Source of the DNA: Gracilaria domingensis
Taxonomy: Eukaryota > Rhodophyta > Florideophyceae > Gracilariales > Gracilariaceae
Direction: 5' to 3'
DNA length: 64,000 nucleotides
Assembly (NCBI GenBank): GCA_022539475.1
Contig: VCMS01000123.1
Span: 62,001-126,000, forward strand
The notes below the pieces were generated by a model. That model saw nothing but the letters and a program-made list of their open reading frames with translations, had not been told where the DNA came from and ran no database searches. Shown here in pieces: positions 62,191 through 64,000 of the stretch. Both the position numbers and the translations under genes were made by a program. How positions within the stretch are numbered: position 1 is the first letter of the stretch; every line of letters begins with the position of its first letter.

Positions 62191-63873
62191 ATGCGCCTCG
62201 CGATGAGGGTATATAACGACGCCTCCTCGGAGGGATCTGTCGAGAAATGTTCGGAACCACGCACACCGAGTGCCACAAGCTCCCCTGCTCCTAAGAGTCC
62301 AACAGATATGTCTGGCGCGAACAACTCGAACACCCCGAGCGCTCGTCCGTCCTCGACGGCTCGCATGCAAGTCTCCAACCCGCCGTTCCGGTCAGTTCCG
62401 CTTCCGCAGTCAGCGGCTGTCGCCCAGCCGGGTCCTTCCGGTCAAGATCCCGGTCTAACTCCAGCTGGTTCTGCCCCCGTGTGGGATTGGTTCAACGCCG
62501 AGATGCCAGCTACGCTGGGTGGATGGCCTACAGCAGGCGCGTTGCGCCTCCGGGATCCGCACCGGCACAGCTTTCTTTTCGCCCAGGCTCCCTGGCTTGA
62601 TGCCGAGGCCGTTCGGGACACAGAGCTCGTCGACTCGTACGCGGTCGACGGTCAACTCCCTGGTGGGCTTCCTGCTGACGTGACCCGTTCCTGAGACTGG
62701 ATCGCTCGCGTTGCGGTTACACCGAGTTGCCTGTTTGTAGGTCGAAACGAGACGAGGCAGTTTGCTCGTAATGAGATGGCCCGCATCGGGTACGCGCGAC
62801 ATTTTCGAGCTCCGAACGAGCATCCGGTGCCGGCTAAGTACCAATATGATGTGGCACGTTACCGAACTTTCGGCGAGGTCGGCTACGGCGACCATCTAGC
62901 CAACGCGTTAGACGAGATAGACCGATTTTCGGACACGGTGCAGCCCCAACAGGAGTTGATTCTGTGGGCTCGGCCCATTCTTCGTGCCGAGTTTCGGTAT
63001 CTTCGCCGTCCCGCACGGTCTCAATTCCATGAGGGCCTCAGGTTCGAGAGGAAATGGCGTTCCCGCTTCGGGGCACTCGTGCCGTACCAGTGTACGGAGG
63101 TTGAGCGCATCGCTCGTCACTCCCACAGTGGGTGTTATCTGCCGCTGCCGTCGTTCTGGCCTGCGGTTGAAGTCCCACGAGGGTGTTACGTCGAGCTCCC
63201 GCCCTGCCTGACGTACATAGGGTCCTATTTTCTCAATGATCCGCCCCGCGGCCTTTGGAGTATCCTGGCCACCGAGTGGACCGTCCGCGTCGCGGCTTTT
63301 CTCCTCATCGAGGCATATGAGTCCTACCGGTTGTGGTTCATTCCGGAACTCATCCGGCAAGCGATCCGGGCGTTGGACCTCTCCGAGGTACTCGGCTCGG
63401 TCCGTAATGCGCGAGAAGCCACCGCGTTGGTTGACGTCATTGACCAGATCGACTGGAACGAAGTGCCTGCTAGCCAGCTTTCCGATGGGGTTCGTCGGCA
63501 GTCTGACCGTTCTCCAGGACGGAACACCGATGCCGGCGATTTTGTGTACTTTGATCCATGGATCTGGGAGATAATCGGACCCGCTGAGGCGGCTGGTCGC
63601 CGCTGGGAGGACCGACATATCCCGGAAGAGCACCCACGTGGGTTCGTGTACGTCGACGATGACGGTGATGACCCTGCCGAGGGAGGAAGCCCGATCGAAG
63701 AGGGAAGCCCGATGGGTACGGTAGAGGAGCAAGAGCCCGATGGAGCGGGAGAGGGCGACATTGTCGAAAACGTCGACCCACCCGCCGAAGCGGCTCCTGA
63801 GCCTGAAGTCCCCTGGGGGCAACCCGTTGTGACAACCGACGCTGTCGGCGCTTCCATGACGCCCCGTAGCTGA
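62191..63873 (+). CDS. GC-rich retroelement-associated ORF with one in-frame TGA
   Basis: Open from ATG 62191 to the TGA at 62692-62694, then in the same frame to TGA 63871-63873, so a single nonsense change splits a protein of about 560 residues. The N-terminus is Ser/Pro-rich and disordered. The middle has aromatic, Arg-rich helices (QELILWARPILRAEFRYLRR, WTVRVAAFLLIEAYESYRLW). The C-terminal 100 residues are acidic. It could be a GAG-like protein or an accessory protein. It lies between two copies of a polypurine tract and runs antisense to the neighbouring LTR. No zinc knuckle or enzymatic domain is visible. Confidence 0.55.
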
Positions 63874-63921
63874 AGTAAACTTCTCCGGCTGTTGCCGGCT
63901 TGGCTTTGAATTTTTTTCTGC

Positions 63922-63935
63922 TCTCCCCCTTCTCA
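63922..63935 (-). other. Second copy of the polypurine tract
   Basis: Same 14-mer as 62149-62162 on the minus strand, just beyond the end of the long ORF; possibly an internal plus-strand priming site. Confidence 0.5.
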
Positions 63936-64000
63936 ATGGGCAATACCTCGTTCGAGGCTGTTGCGAGTGACCCACGAGAGAGGGGCTAGCCTTCCGCAGT

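Noticed and set aside
62908-63975. Minus-strand ORF of 355 codons opposite the GC-rich plus ORF
   Set aside because: Its composition is erratic (Arg/Pro/Gly-rich without helical or domain pattern), whereas the plus frame has aromatic helices and an acidic tail and extends 500 bases further. It is a GC-driven shadow.
1-64000. Prokaryotic plasmid or phage interpretation, CRISPR arrays, rRNA
   Set aside because: LTR retrotransposon, GT-AG intron, TATA promoters and large spacers are eukaryotic. No regularly spaced short repeats or rRNA cores were seen.

Overview
The window reads as nuclear DNA of a eukaryote with a fairly compact, intron-poor genome. Long open frames begin with ATG and several have a TATA box 60-110 bases upstream. 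I could define one canonical GT-AG intron (50114-50223). A complete copia LTR retrotransposon, hAT-like MITEs, a DDE transposase and solenoid-repeat proteins sit among single-exon genes for secreted or membrane proteins. There are no operons, no Shine-Dalgarno pattern, no rRNA, no convincing tRNA and no CRISPR array. An intron-poor protist or alga (a florideophyte red alga would fit) is only a guess.

Layout. 0-5 kb holds repeat debris, one hAT-like MITE with a target duplication, and two broken small genes. 5.8-6.6 kb is an intact DUF2306-like membrane protein gene. 6.8-20.7 kb is a transposon graveyard: a frame-broken pogo/Tigger-like transposase, stacked hAT-like, MULE-like and copia insertions (the copia element has LTRs and a 5-bp target duplication), and one gene for a small secreted Pro/Cys-rich protein. 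20.7-40.2 kb mixes AT-rich spacers with single genes: a C2H2 zinc finger, two related small secreted proteins, a three-helix membrane protein, a type II membrane protein, a ZZ-finger gene with a broken frame, and a secreted GCC2/GCC3-type Cys-rich protein. 40.7-52.7 kb is a GC-rich cluster of solenoid genes: a Sel1 fragment, a 12-unit ankyrin gene with nearly identical repeats, a WD40 relic, and a second ankyrin gene. 53.9-57.7 kb carries a secreted protein of bacterial-like appearance and a large Cys-rich membrane protein. 59-64 kb is again transposon-derived: a transposase relic and two 850-base LTRs in opposite orientation, followed by a GC-rich long ORF that runs antisense to the adjacent LTR.

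Most of the intact single-copy genes encode secreted or membrane proteins. The solenoid cluster (ANK, WD40 and Sel1, with high identity between repeats and frequent frame damage) looks like a fast-evolving recognition-type locus, comparable in style to the repeat domains of fungal NLR-like proteins, although no NB-ARC or NACHT domain is visible. Many coding frames are broken by single indels or stops. Some of these breaks may be assembly errors, and I mark each one.
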